DNA of 64,000 nt from Alphaproteobacteria bacterium. Its GTDB lineage: Bacteria > Pseudomonadota > Alphaproteobacteria > SMXP01. The notes under the pieces were generated by a model that saw only the letters and a program-made list of their open reading frames with translations, had not been told where the DNA came from and ran no database searches. The position numbers and the translations under genes were made by a program. The stretch spans positions 88,130 through 152,129 of the forward strand of contig JANQPV010000065.1 of assembly GCA_028285305.1 (NCBI GenBank), given 5' to 3'. This document shows positions 1 through 8,421 of the stretch, one piece after another. The first letter of the stretch is position 1. Each line of letters opens with the position of its first letter.

Positions 1-338
1 CGATTGACGGGCTGAGTCCGAAGACGACCGCCAACACGGCGACCGGCCTTGCCGGCACTGTTTCGGCCTTTTCCGCTCCCCATACGGAGGAGAATTTCCT
101 TACCCACGAAATGGGCTTCAAGATCGCCCGTAAGCACAGCGCCACCCTGCGACGGATTGCGGTTATGCTTGGTCTCGCCGCTCCCGCCATTCTCGTCTTG
201 CTTTCGTTTCCAGCATCAGGCGCGGTGCAATCAGCCCTCCTTCTCCTCGCCGCCGTTAGCGCCATGGCTGGCGCGTTCGTTGAGCGCTGGCTCTTCTTTG
301 CGGAAGCCAAGCACACGATGGCGGTGTATTATGGGTGA
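1..338 (+). CDS. DmsC/SoeC-family membrane anchor subunit, 3' end only
   Basis: This is the C-terminal part of a polytopic membrane protein; the reading frame enters at base 3 and stops at 336-338. About 111 residues are visible. They include a segment beginning EMGFKIARKHSATLRR, two hydrophobic helices, and a terminal WLFFAEAKHTMAVYYG. That ending is characteristic of the DmsC/SoeC family, the quinone-side anchor of molybdopterin oxidoreductases such as DMSO reductase or sulfite dehydrogenase SoeABC. The catalytic and iron-sulfur subunits would lie to the left of the window. Sulfite dehydrogenase is the more likely role in an aerobe, but this is inference. Confidence 0.7.
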   Translation, partial: IDGLSPKTTANTATGLAGTVSAFSAPHTEENFLTHEMGFKIARKHSATLRRIAVMLGLAAPAILVLLSFPASGAVQSALLLLAAVSAMAGAFVERWLFFAEAKHTMAVYYG

Positions 339-350
339 GGCTATTCTAGA

Positions 351-385
351 TCCCCGCTCGGCGGACCTCCGGTCCTTGGCGGGGA
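351..385 (+). terminator. Possible terminator hairpin after the DmsC-like gene
   Basis: An inverted repeat pairs 351-357 (TCCCCGC) with 379-385 (GCGGGGA). It encloses a second stem, GGACC (363-367) with GGTCC (371-375). It begins 12 bases after the DmsC-like stop. A short T-containing stretch (AGTTTTGTATAG) follows after about ten bases, so termination is plausible but not classical. Confidence 0.4.
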
Positions 386-425
386 AATTGGGGGAGTTTT
401 GTATAGTTTCCAACGAACTCCATTT

Positions 426-460
426 CCCCGGTACGCGAGCAGCGCGAGCGCTGACCGGGG
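426..460. repeat. Inverted repeat between convergent genes
   Basis: CCCCGGT (426-432) pairs with ACCGGGG (454-460) across a loop rich in AGCGCG. It is one of three GC-rich dyads (351-385, 426-460, 502-520) packed between the DmsC-like gene and the end of the mutase gene, so it may belong to a compact intergenic repeat or a bidirectional terminator. Confidence 0.45.
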
Positions 461-501
461 ATCCATGCATCCCATCAAACGACCAAACTTCGGAAAGTGG
501 G

Positions 502-520
502 CCCCCGCTTCAAGCGGGGG
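502..520 (-). terminator. Hairpin just downstream of the methylmalonyl-CoA mutase gene
   Basis: CCCCCGCTTCAAGCGGGGG forms a seven-pair stem with loop TTCAA, or nine pairs on paper. It lies 13 bases beyond the mutase stop on the minus strand. There is no good T-run on that side (CCCACTTTCCG), so it may be an intrinsic terminator without a T tract or a 3'-end stabiliser. Confidence 0.4.
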
Positions 521-533
521 AATATTGGTACTC

Positions 534-2681
534 TTAAGCCGCCACGCGGCGTTTTTCCCGAATGAGGCCCAAGATCTCCCGTGCGGCGTTTGGGATGTTC
601 GTGCCCGGGCCGAAGATGGCGGAGGCCCCGGCGGCTTTGAGCTCATCATAATCCTTGGGCGGAATAACGCCGCCGCAAACGATGAGAATGTCGTCAGCGC
701 CTTCAGCTTTGAGGGCGCTCGCCAACTGGGGCACCAGGGTCTTGTGACCGGCGGCTTGGGAGGAGACGCCCACCACGTGGACGTCCGCATCGATGGCGTC
801 TCTCGCCGCCTCTTGCGGGGTTTGGAACAAAGGCCCCATATCCACATCAAAGCCGATATCGGCAAAGGCGGTGGCGATGACTTTGGCACCGCGGTCGTGA
901 CCGTCTTGGCCCATTTTCACGACGAGCATGCGGGGCCGGCGGCCTTCCTCTTCGGCAAATTTCTCAATATCCGCCTGGATGGCGGCGAACTCGGCATCGC
1001 CTTCATAAGCCGCTCCGTACACACCGGCTATGGACTTGATCTCTGCCTTATGACGTCCAAAGATTTTTTCCATGGCGTCGGAAATCTCGCCTACCGAGGC
1101 CCTTGCCCGGGCGGCATCGACGGCGAGCTGAAGCAGGTTGCCGTTGCCTTCCGCGCCGTTGGTCATGGCCTTAAGGGCGGCTTGGCAGGCGGCTTCGTCA
1201 CGCTCGCTGCGGATTTTTGCAAGGCGCGCCACCTGCTGGTCGCGCACCTGGGTGTTGTCCACATCAAGGGTGTCGATGTCTTCTTCTTCGGCCGGCTGAT
1301 ACTTGTTCACGCCAACGATGACTTCTTCGCCCCGGTCGATGCGCGCTTGTTTCCGCGCGGCGGCTTCTTCGATCCTGAGTTTCGGCATGCCGGAGGCCAC
1401 CGCCTTGGTCATGCCGCCCAGCTCCTCAACTTCTTCGATCAGCTTCCAGGCTTCAGCCGCAATCGAATGGGTGAGCGATTCCACATAGTAAGAGCCGCCC
1501 AAAGGATCGACCACATTTGTGATGCCGGTTTCGTGGTTGAGCACGAGCTGGGTGTTGCGGGCGATACGGGCCGAAAAATCCGTCGGCAGAGCGATGGCTT
1601 CATCGAGCGCATTGGTGTGCAGACTCTGGGTGCCGCCCAAAACGGCCGCCAAGGCTTCGACGGTCGTACGGATGACATTGTTGTAGGGGTCCTGCTCGGT
1701 GAGAGACACGCCCGAGGTTTGGCAGTGAGTGCGCAGCATCAACGAGCGCTCGTTCTTGGGATCGAATTCAGACATGATCCGGCTCCAGAGCAATCGGGCG
1801 GCGCGCAGCTTGGCGACTTCCATGAAGAAGTTCATGCCGATGGCAAAGAAGAACGACAAGCGCGGGGCGAACGCGTCCACATCGAGGCCCGTGCTGAGCG
1901 CGGCGCGCACATATTCCTTGCCATCCGCAAGAGTGAAGGCCAGCTCTTGCACTTGGGTCGCGCCGGCCTCTTGCATGTGATAGCCGGAGATGGAGATTGT
2001 ATTGAATTTCGGCATGTTGGCGGAGCAATAGCCGATAATGTCGGCAACGATCCGCATGGAGGGCTCCGGCGGATAAATGTACGTGTTCCGCACCATGAAT
2101 TCTTTGAGAATGTCGTTCTGGATCGTGCCCGCCAGTTTGTCCGGTGTAACGCCCTGCTCTTCGGCTGCCACAATATAATTGGCGAGGATCGGGATCACTG
2201 CGCCATTCATGGTCATGGAGACGGACATTTCATCGAGCGGGATGCCGTCGAAGAGGATCTTCATGTCCTCAACGGAATCAATTGCGACCCCTGCTTTGCC
2301 CACATCGCCCACCACACGGGGGTGGTCGGAATCATAGCCGCGATGGGTCGCCAGGTCGAAGGCGACGGAAAGGCCTTTTTGACCCGCCGCCAGATTGCGC
2401 CGGTAGAAGGCATTTGATTCCTCGGCAGTCGAAAAGCCCGCATACTGGCGGATGGTCCACGGCCGGCCGGCATACATGGTGGCCATCGGCCCCCGCAAAA
2501 ACGGAAAGACGCCCGGAAGTGAATTGGTGTGCTCTAACCCTTCCAAGTCCTCCGCCGTATAGAGCGCCTTAACATCAATCCCTTCAGGCGTTTGCCAAAC
2601 AAGATCTTCGACCGGTTTTCCTTTGAGCTGTTTTTCGGCCAAAGCCGACCAGTCCTGGTAGCTTTTGTTGTCTGATGCCAT
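534..2681 (-). CDS. scpA: Methylmalonyl-CoA mutase, single-chain
   Basis: This enzyme interconverts (R)-methylmalonyl-CoA and succinyl-CoA in the cytoplasm and needs adenosylcobalamin. The 715-residue product matches the usual large-subunit length. The N-terminal part is the acyl-CoA-binding barrel ([20 protein letters not shown] near residue 75). The C-terminal part is a cobalamin-binding domain with the DxHxxG motif (GQDGHDRG, near residue 590). I start at the ATG at 2681 ([11 protein letters not shown]), which has GAAGG upstream; an in-frame start 39 bases earlier adds residues unlike the family. It stands alone, with no mutB-like partner or MeaB chaperone beside it. A PduO-type adenosyltransferase at 37249-37833 could supply its cofactor. 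Confidence 0.95.
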   Translation of the reverse strand: MASDNKSYQDWSALAEKQLKGKPVEDLVWQTPEGIDVKALYTAEDLEGLEHTNSLPGVFPFLRGPMATMYAGRPWTIRQYAGFSTAEESNAFYRRNLAAGQKGLSVAFDLATHRGYDSDHPRVVGDVGKAGVAIDSVEDMKILFDGIPLDEMSVSMTMNGAVIPILANYIVAAEEQGVTPDKLAGTIQNDILKEFMVRNTYIYPPEPSMRIVADIIGYCSANMPKFNTISISGYHMQEAGATQVQELAFTLADGKEYVRAALSTGLDVDAFAPRLSFFFAIGMNFFMEVAKLRAARLLWSRIMSEFDPKNERSLMLRTHCQTSGVSLTEQDPYNNVIRTTVEALAAVLGGTQSLHTNALDEAIALPTDFSARIARNTQLVLNHETGITNVVDPLGGSYYVESLTHSIAAEAWKLIEEVEELGGMTKAVASGMPKLRIEEAAARKQARIDRGEEVIVGVNKYQPAEEEDIDTLDVDNTQVRDQQVARLAKIRSERDEAACQAALKAMTNGAEGNGNLLQLAVDAARARASVGEISDAMEKIFGRHKAEIKSIAGVYGAAYEGDAEFAAIQADIEKFAEEEGRRPRMLVVKMGQDGHDRGAKVIATAFADIGFDVDMGPLFQTPQEAARDAIDADVHVVGVSSQAAGHKTLVPQLASALKAEGADDILIVCGGVIPPKDYDELKAAGASAIFGPGTNIPNAAREILGLIREKRRVAA

Positions 2682-2974
2682 GCTGAAACCTTCGACAAGT
2701 GTGGCGGGTCCGGGACCCAATTTGCGGCGGAGTATTGCGGAACTGCTCTAGAGGGTCAAATTCAATCCGAATTGCGTCCGCCTTGCGTAAACCAAAGATA
2801 TGGTTCTTTTCTTGACTTGCGATCAACAAACTGATCCGTCGTGCGTTGATGATTCGTTTCGGCTCCGTTCCAAACGCGTTCTTTGGATGGACGCGGCACG
2901 CTTCATGAAAGTTTGGTGAGTCGGCAAACTAGGCCTTGTTTTGGGACGATAAAACGGCAATCTAAAAGCGAGTC

Positions 2975-5671
2975 ATGTCCATTCACCGTCACCCTTCTTC
3001 CGGCCCCGTGACCGCCGTCCTTGGGCCCACAAACACCGGAAAAACCCACTACGCGCTGGAGCGCATGTTGGGCCATGAGACTGGAATGATCGGTCTGCCA
3101 CTGCGCCTCCTTGCGCGCGAGGTGTACGACAAAGTGGTCGATGCCAAAGGTTCGGGCGCCGTGGCGCTGATCACTGGGGAGGAAAAGATCCTGCCCCGGG
3201 CCCCCAAATATTACGTTTGCACCGTTGAAGCGATGCCGCTTAGCATTCCCGTGGCGTTTGCGGCGGTGGACGAAATCCAGCTCGCCGACGACCGGGACCG
3301 GGGCCATATCTTCACCGACAGGCTCTTGCATCTTCGCGGTACGGAAGAAACCATGGTGCTTGGGGCCGAGACCATTCGCCCTCTGATTAAGTTGCTCTTG
3401 CCCGGCACCAAGTTTGTTACACGGCCCAGATATTCGAACCTAAGCTTTGCGGGGTCTAAGAAGCTGAGCCGACTGCCCCGCCGATCTGCAATCGTTGCCT
3501 TCTCCGCTGAGGAGGTCTATGCGATCGCCGAACTCATCAGACGCCAGCGGGGCGGCGCAGCTGTGGTTATGGGGGCACTCAGCCCCAAAACCCGAAACGC
3601 GCAAGTTGCGCTTTATCAGGCAGGGGAAGTTGACTACTTGGTCGCCACTGACGCTGTCGGCATGGGGCTGAACATGGATGTGGACCATGTGGCCTTTGCC
3701 AGTCTGTCCAAGTTTGACGGATTGAAACGGCGCCCCCTGACCGTTACGGAACTGGCGCAGATCGCCGGCCGGGCCGGGCGTTATATGAACGACGGCACGT
3801 TTGGCACGACGGCAGATGCACCGGCATTGGATCCAGACACGGCCGAACGCATTGAATCTCACCAATTCGACCCGCTCAGTGTACTGATGTGGCGCAATCG
3901 AACTTTGAACTTCAGCTCACCCTCGGCTCTGATTACGAGTCTCGAGCTTCCCGCCCCGCGGCCGGGACTTGCCCGCACCAAAAGTGCCCTTGACGTTATT
4001 TCTTTCAAGGCCTTGCGCAACGATGAGACCATCAAGCGTAAACTTGGCGGACCCGCCACCGTCAAAACGCTTTGGGAGATTTGCCAGGTTCCCGATTTCA
4101 GAAAAGTCATGATCGATGAACATATCGGGCTGCTCCGAACGTTGAGCGAGCACCTGCTTACCTCGGACGGACATATCCCCGAAGATTGGCTGGCCCCGCG
4201 GGTGGCGCAAACGGAGAGTACGGACGGCGATATCGATACGATCGCAAATCGGATTGCCCATTGCCGCACATGGACGTTCATTTCCAATCGGTCCGGGTGG
4301 CTTCAGGATGCGGCCCATTGGCGGGACCGCACCCGGCAAATCGAGGAAAAACTGTCCGATGCTCTCCACGAAAAGCTCACACAGAGGTTTGTGGACAGAC
4401 GAACGAGTATTTTGGTGAAAAGCCTGCGGGAGCGGACCGATCTGTTGGCGGGCGTTTCCGATGATGGCGAAGTCACCGTCGAAGGCCACTTTGTCGGGCG
4501 CCTCCAGGGATTGCAGTTTAACGCGGATCCGCGTGCGGCCGGCATTCATGGGCGGGCCTTGCGCCACGCGGCGTCGAAGGCGCTCAGTAGCGAAATCCGT
4601 AAGCGTGCGGAGCTCTTTTTGAACTGCGGCGATTCGGAAATCTCGCTGTCGGACAATGGCAAGATATGCTGGCAAGGCGCGACCGTTGGCAGATTGGCTA
4701 ACGGAATCGACTGGTTTCATCCGAAAATTGAACTTTCTCCGTTGGAGCAAGTCGATTCGCTGACCCAAAAGAAACTCCGTCAACGGTTGGATCGCTGGCT
4801 TGTGACAGAGCTCGAGTCGCGGCTTCCCTCCGTGGCGGCACTTGTTGGTTCGCTGAGCAAAAGCTCCTCCACGCAACTGAGCGCGAACGCACGGGGTCTC
4901 ATTTTTCGGCTGTTCGAGAACTATGGATGGCTTCGCCGGAAGACCGTTCAGATGGAAGTCTCTGAAATCGAAAAGGACGAGCGCGCGATCCTGCGGCGTA
5001 TGGGCGTCAGGATCGGAGAATTCGCCATTTGGCAGCCTGATATCCTAAAGCCCCAAGGTTCGGCAATCCTTCGGCTGCTCTACGAAGTTTGGAACGGCCA
5101 TGAAAGATTGTCGATACCCGCTCTGACCAATCGAGGATTGACCTCGCTGCCACGCGAAGCAGGTGCCGACCCTTCTCTTTATGCGCTCTTTGGTTACGTG
5201 AATTGTGGTCCTCGTTTTGTCCGTATCGATATTGTCGAGAAGCTTGGAGACCTTGTCCGTTCGGAGACAAAACCTTTTGAGCATTTCTGTCCACCGCGGG
5301 ATGAGAGTGCGGACCCTTTCATTGGGGCGATGCTGGGGATTGCCCCAAAAGGGAAGCCGAAAAAACGTAAGAAGACCAATTTTGTTTTCGCTCCCAGCCC
5401 GAGGATGACGTCTTTGGTCGGTTGCTCAGAGAAGGAACTGGCGCAGGTTCTCAGCGCTCTGGGCTTTAAGCGCTTTCGTTTGGACCAGCTCCATGAGGGA
5501 GCAGACGAGCTCGTTCTGTGGCAGCGCAACGTACCCCGCGCGGACAAGCCGCGGAACAAACACCGAAAAGACGCCCCGGAAAAAGACAAAAAACGGAAAA
5601 ACAAGACTGCCAAAGGCGCACTCAGCCACTCCCCGTTCGCTGCTCTGGAAAAACTCCAGACCACCCGTTGA
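2975..5671 (+). CDS. SUV3-like ATP-dependent RNA helicase
   Basis: An 898-residue superfamily 2 helicase. The P-loop GPTNTGKT is at residues 17-24 and the Walker B-type motif DEIQLADD near 91. The helicase C-terminal domain includes ATDAVGMGLNMDVDHVAF and QIAGRAGRYMNDGTFG, which is the SUV3 (mitochondrial degradosome helicase) pattern rather than DEAD-box. A long middle region of unclear function follows. The tail from about residue 855 is very rich in Lys and Arg, as expected for RNA contact. It is the first gene of a plus-strand run with the S4 protein 16 bases on, an arrangement I know from other alphaproteobacteria. A role in RNA turnover is inference from the family. Confidence 0.85.
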   Translation: MSIHRHPSSGPVTAVLGPTNTGKTHYALERMLGHETGMIGLPLRLLAREVYDKVVDAKGSGAVALITGEEKILPRAPKYYVCTVEAMPLSIPVAFAAVDEIQLADDRDRGHIFTDRLLHLRGTEETMVLGAETIRPLIKLLLPGTKFVTRPRYSNLSFAGSKKLSRLPRRSAIVAFSAEEVYAIAELIRRQRGGAAVVMGALSPKTRNAQVALYQAGEVDYLVATDAVGMGLNMDVDHVAFASLSKFDGLKRRPLTVTELAQIAGRAGRYMNDGTFGTTADAPALDPDTAERIESHQFDPLSVLMWRNRTLNFSSPSALITSLELPAPRPGLARTKSALDVISFKALRNDETIKRKLGGPATVKTLWEICQVPDFRKVMIDEHIGLLRTLSEHLLTSDGHIPEDWLAPRVAQTESTDGDIDTIANRIAHCRTWTFISNRSGWLQDAAHWRDRTRQIEEKLSDALHEKLTQRFVDRRTSILVKSLRERTDLLAGVSDDGEVTVEGHFVGRLQGLQFNADPRAAGIHGRALRHAASKALSSEIRKRAELFLNCGDSEISLSDNGKICWQGATVGRLANGIDWFHPKIELSPLEQVDSLTQKKLRQRLDRWLVTELESRLPSVAALVGSLSKSSSTQLSANARGLIFRLFENYGWLRRKTVQMEVSEIEKDERAILRRMGVRIGEFAIWQPDILKPQGSAILRLLYEVWNGHERLSIPALTNRGLTSLPREAGADPSLYALFGYVNCGPRFVRIDIVEKLGDLVRSETKPFEHFCPPRDESADPFIGAMLGIAPKGKPKKRKKTNFVFAPSPRMTSLVGCSEKELAQVLSALGFKRFRLDQLHEGADELVLWQRNVPRADKPRNKHRKDAPEKDKKRKNKTAKGALSHSPFAALEKLQTTR

Positions 5672-5687
5672 GCCAACTGTACACGCT

Positions 5688-6086
5688 ATGACAAACGTGC
5701 AAGACGACTCCCAGAGAATAGACAAATGGCTTTGGTACGCCAGGTTCTTTAAGACGCGCTCCTTGGCGTCCAAGATTGTAGCCGGTGGCAAAGTCCGCAT
5801 TTCAAACGGCGACAAAACCGAGCGCATTTCGAAGGCCAGCCAACAGGTCAAGGTCGGGGATACGCTGACCTTTACAGCGGGTCGGCGCGTGCGCGTGGTC
5901 AAGGTGTTGGCGCCAGGGGATCGTAGAGGGCCCGCCGAAGAGGCGCGTCTGCTTTATGAAGAGGTCATATCCCCTTCTCCACAGGCCGGTGAAGCCGACT
6001 CCAGTCGTGCTGCGCGAGGCGGTCGACGGCCCACAAAAAAGGACCGGCGTGTCCTGAACCAGGTAAAGAACAACGTAGATTGGTGA
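5688..6086 (+). CDS. S4-domain RNA-binding protein, Hsp15-like
   Basis: A 132-residue basic protein. The S4 RNA-binding domain occupies roughly residues 9-70 (RIDKWLWYARFFKTRSLASK, then VAGGKVRISNG), as in Hsp15, which binds stalled 50S subunits. The C-terminal 40 residues are basic and probably disordered. I place the start at the ATG at 5688, 16 bases after the helicase stop; the open frame continues upstream inside the helicase gene but without family similarity. Its neighbours suggest an RNA- or ribosome-related operon. Confidence 0.85.
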   Translation: MTNVQDDSQRIDKWLWYARFFKTRSLASKIVAGGKVRISNGDKTERISKASQQVKVGDTLTFTAGRRVRVVKVLAPGDRRGPAEEARLLYEEVISPSPQAGEADSSRAARGGRRPTKKDRRVLNQVKNNVDW

Positions 6087-6577
6087 GGCAAGTCAAAGTG
6101 TTGAAGTCCATATCAAACTTTTTGAAAACGGGTCGGTTGGATCCGGCTGGCGCGAGTGAGAGCGAAGCGGGGCATGACTCGGCGGATCTCCAACTGGCCG
6201 TGGCCGTGCTACTAATCGAAGCTGCCGTTTTGGAGGAAAACTATTCCGCCTCGGAACGGGACCTGATTGAAGATCTGCTCGCGAAGCGATTTGATCTCTC
6301 CGATGAACAAAGAACGAGCCTCATGGAATTGGCAACACAAACTCAGAGCGATTCGATTGAGTTGCATCGTTTCACGAATGTGGTCAAGGACAGTTACGGG
6401 CTCGAAGAGCGCGCGGAGATTATCGAAATGCTTTGGGAAGTCGTCTACGCAGACGGTGTCGTTCATGATTACGAAGCATATCTGCTACGCAAAATCGCGG
6501 GGCTCATCCATGTATCCGATCGCACACGCGGCGATCTTCAAAAGCGCGTGCGGGCTCGGCTGGGCCTCGATGCCTAG
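6083..6577 (+). CDS. TerB-family protein
   Basis: A 164-residue acidic, helical protein with the TerB/DjlA-N pattern: DLQLAVAVLLIEAAVLEENY, ERDLIEDLLAKRF, and later MLWEVVYADGVVHDYEAYLL, where acidic residues can bind metal. The best start is the GTG at 6083, whose GTGA overlaps the stop of the S4 gene and suggests translational coupling; a TTG lies three bases earlier. TerB proteins occur in tellurite and stress clusters, but here it sits in a housekeeping operon and its role is unknown. Confidence 0.75.
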   Translation: MRQVKVLKSISNFLKTGRLDPAGASESEAGHDSADLQLAVAVLLIEAAVLEENYSASERDLIEDLLAKRFDLSDEQRTSLMELATQTQSDSIELHRFTNVVKDSYGLEERAEIIEMLWEVVYADGVVHDYEAYLLRKIAGLIHVSDRTRGDLQKRVRARLGLDA

Positions 6578-6710
6578 TCTTTGACGGCGATTACTCCATG
6601 CCGTCCAATTTCCGCGGAGAGGTTGACTCGGCGATGAAATTCGTACTCATATTCGCCGCAATTTTGCGTCTGATCGCGAAAGAAATACTGTATTGCATCC
6701 GACAAATTCA

Positions 6711-6755
6711 TTCAGTTAAGAACCGCATGACATGTATCGATGTCAATTGACTGAA
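6711..6755. promoter_or_regulatory. Nested dyad upstream of fdxA
   Basis: An inner inverted repeat TGACAT (6728-6733) / ATGTCA (6740-6745), with a six-base spacer, sits inside an outer one TTCAGT (6711-6716) / ACTGAA (6750-6755). The 6-6-6 geometry resembles CRP/FNR-type operators, but the half-site is not the FNR consensus. It ends 47 bases before the fdxA start. Regulator unknown. Confidence 0.35.
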
Positions 6756-6802
6756 CGCGTTTGCCGAATGATCCGGCTAGATTTTTTGGGACCAAAAGAC
6801 AC

Positions 6803-7144
6803 ATGACCTATCTTGTCACAGATTCCTGCATCCGCTGCAAACTCATGGATTGCGTAGAAGTTTGTCCGGTGGACTGCTTCTATGAAGGGGAGAACATGCT
6901 CGTCATTCATCCAGATGAATGTATCGATTGCGGTGTTTGTGAACCCGAATGTCCAGTCGAAGCGATCGTTCCCGACACTGAAGACGATTCAGATGGGAAA
7001 TGGTTAACCATAAACAAAGATTTTTCCGAGAAATGGCCCAATATCACGGTGAAGGGCACGCCTCCAGCCGACTCAGCAGATTTTGAGCAAGAAACAGGTA
7101 AGTACGAGAAATACTTCAGCGAGAAACCCGGCAGCGGTAGCTGA
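6803..7144 (+). CDS. fdxA: Seven-iron ferredoxin FdxA
   Basis: A 113-residue ferredoxin of the [3Fe-4S][4Fe-4S] type. Cysteines lie in [18 protein letters not shown] near the N terminus and [15 protein letters not shown] about 30 residues later, followed by the acidic C-terminal extension typical of the family. It carries low-potential electrons; the partner is not known. The start at the ATG at 6803 (MTYLVTDSC) matches the family, whereas the longer frame opens with unrelated residues. A dyad upstream may be an operator. A helicase - S4 - fdxA - carD order is common in alphaproteobacteria. Confidence 0.93.
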   Translation: MTYLVTDSCIRCKLMDCVEVCPVDCFYEGENMLVIHPDECIDCGVCEPECPVEAIVPDTEDDSDGKWLTINKDFSEKWPNITVKGTPPADSADFEQETGKYEKYFSEKPGSGS

Positions 7145-7769
7145 CCCGCAATTAGGGCGTGCTATTGCCCTCCGATACGGTCTAACGGGTTGAAAATACG
7201 GCACATTGTACCAATCTAGTGGGTTAAACCCGTACACGTGGACAGCGAACTATAGTTCAATCGCGCTACTGCAAAGCTTTCCGAAACTTAACCATGTTTG
7301 AGTTTATACTTGGAAACAGCGGTAATTGGTGATAATTTGTCAGTCCAGTTTTTCGCTAGACATTTGCTCCGCAAAGAAAACAGCGTTGTAGACTTCAGCG
7401 ACGAGCAGTTTGGGTGGACTTTCTGTGATCAGAGCCGAACCGGCCGGATAATCAGAAAGTAGGTGTTTGTGCGAGAAATTGGTCGGACACCATCGAGGAG
7501 GCGGCCACAGGCGCTGCAGCAAGGGTCATAATCTGAGGCTTGCGTTAAGCTATTGTCTTGTCCGCAGACCTCAGACGTGAGATTCTTTGGTTGATTTGTC
7601 CGGCGACGACATTGGGTCACATTACCGAGGCTCTGCTGATCAGTTGCGTGCAAGATGCGTGCCGCGGTGTGGAAAAGAAAAGTAGCGTTCGTAGAGCCCC
7701 CTGACGGCGGAGCAGATAGCGAGTTTGAGTTCAAAAGGAACTTCCAAGAACAAAAGGAAAGAAGCGGGA
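7145..7769 (+). other. Non-coding gap between fdxA and carD with clustered palindromes
   Basis: About 625 bases hold no convincing gene on either strand. Two perfect palindromes lie close together: GGGTTAAACCC (7221-7231) and GAACTATAGTTC (7247-7258), with CACGTG between them. The stretch before carD is A-rich and probably contains its promoter and ribosome-binding region (AAAGGAAAGAAGCGGGA before the ATG at 7770). The rest of the gap shows nothing I can name. Confidence 0.5.
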
Positions 7770-8294
7770 ATGGCAAAAAAACAAGCGACAAAGAAGAAGC
7801 TGGACTTTAAGCCAAAAGAGTTTGTGGTTTATCCAGCGCACGGCGTTGGCAAGATTGTCGATGTCGAAGAACAAGAAGTCGCGGGAATGAAGATTGAAGT
7901 CTTTGTTGTCGAATTCGAACAGGACAAGCTCATCCTTCGCGTTCCCACCGCCAAGGCAACATCCGTTGGCATGCGCAAACTTTCCAGCAAAGATATTGTC
8001 AAGAACGCTCTAGAAACTCTTAAAGGTCGTGCACGCATTAAGCGGACCATGTGGAGTCGGCGGGCGCAAGAGTATGAAGCCAAAATTAACTCGGGTGACC
8101 TTCTGTCCATCGCTGAAGTCGTTCGTGACTTGCATCGTGGTTCTGGGCAGCCGGAACAATCTTATTCCGAGCGCCAACTCTACGAGGCTGCGTTGGATCG
8201 CATGGCCCGCGAAGTCGGCGCTGTCGAAAAGCTCAAGGAAGAAGAAGCTGTGGCTTATGTCGAGGAAGTGCTCCACAGCGCACAAGCCGCTTAA
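7770..8294 (+). CDS. carD: CarD/CdnL-family transcription regulator
   Basis: A 174-residue protein that binds RNA polymerase and stabilises open promoter complexes. The N-terminal RNAP-interaction domain (about residues 10-70) contains KEFVVYPAHGVGKIVDVEEQ and ends in LRVPTAKATSVGMRKLS. The helical C-terminal domain (about 80-165) would contact promoter DNA. The start at the ATG at 7770 (MAKKQATKKK) is backed by a purine-rich upstream sequence. A strong intrinsic terminator follows, so carD ends its transcription unit. Confidence 0.93.
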   Translation: MAKKQATKKKLDFKPKEFVVYPAHGVGKIVDVEEQEVAGMKIEVFVVEFEQDKLILRVPTAKATSVGMRKLSSKDIVKNALETLKGRARIKRTMWSRRAQEYEAKINSGDLLSIAEVVRDLHRGSGQPEQSYSERQLYEAALDRMAREVGAVEKLKEEEAVAYVEEVLHSAQAA

Positions 8295-8322
8295 GACGCG
8301 TTTTTTCCTTAGTCAGTTATCC

Positions 8323-8351
8323 GGGGCGGACCTTATCGGTCCGCCCCTTTT
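8323..8351 (+). terminator. Intrinsic terminator of carD
   Basis: A perfect ten-pair stem, GGGGCGGACC (8323-8332) with GGTCCGCCCC (8338-8347), loop TTATC, followed by TTTT. It starts 28 bases after the carD stop. Confidence 0.93.
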
Positions 8352-8421
8352 GATTCGGATAAAACAGGCCTCACAGCCTTCGTCTTACTGATACCAGACC
8401 TTACGATTGAGGGACGCAAAG

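Noticed and set aside
399..2417. A 672-codon open frame on the plus strand opposite the mutase gene
   Set aside because: It is a shadow of the minus-strand methylmalonyl-CoA mutase. The mutase product has all family motifs and the antisense product has none.
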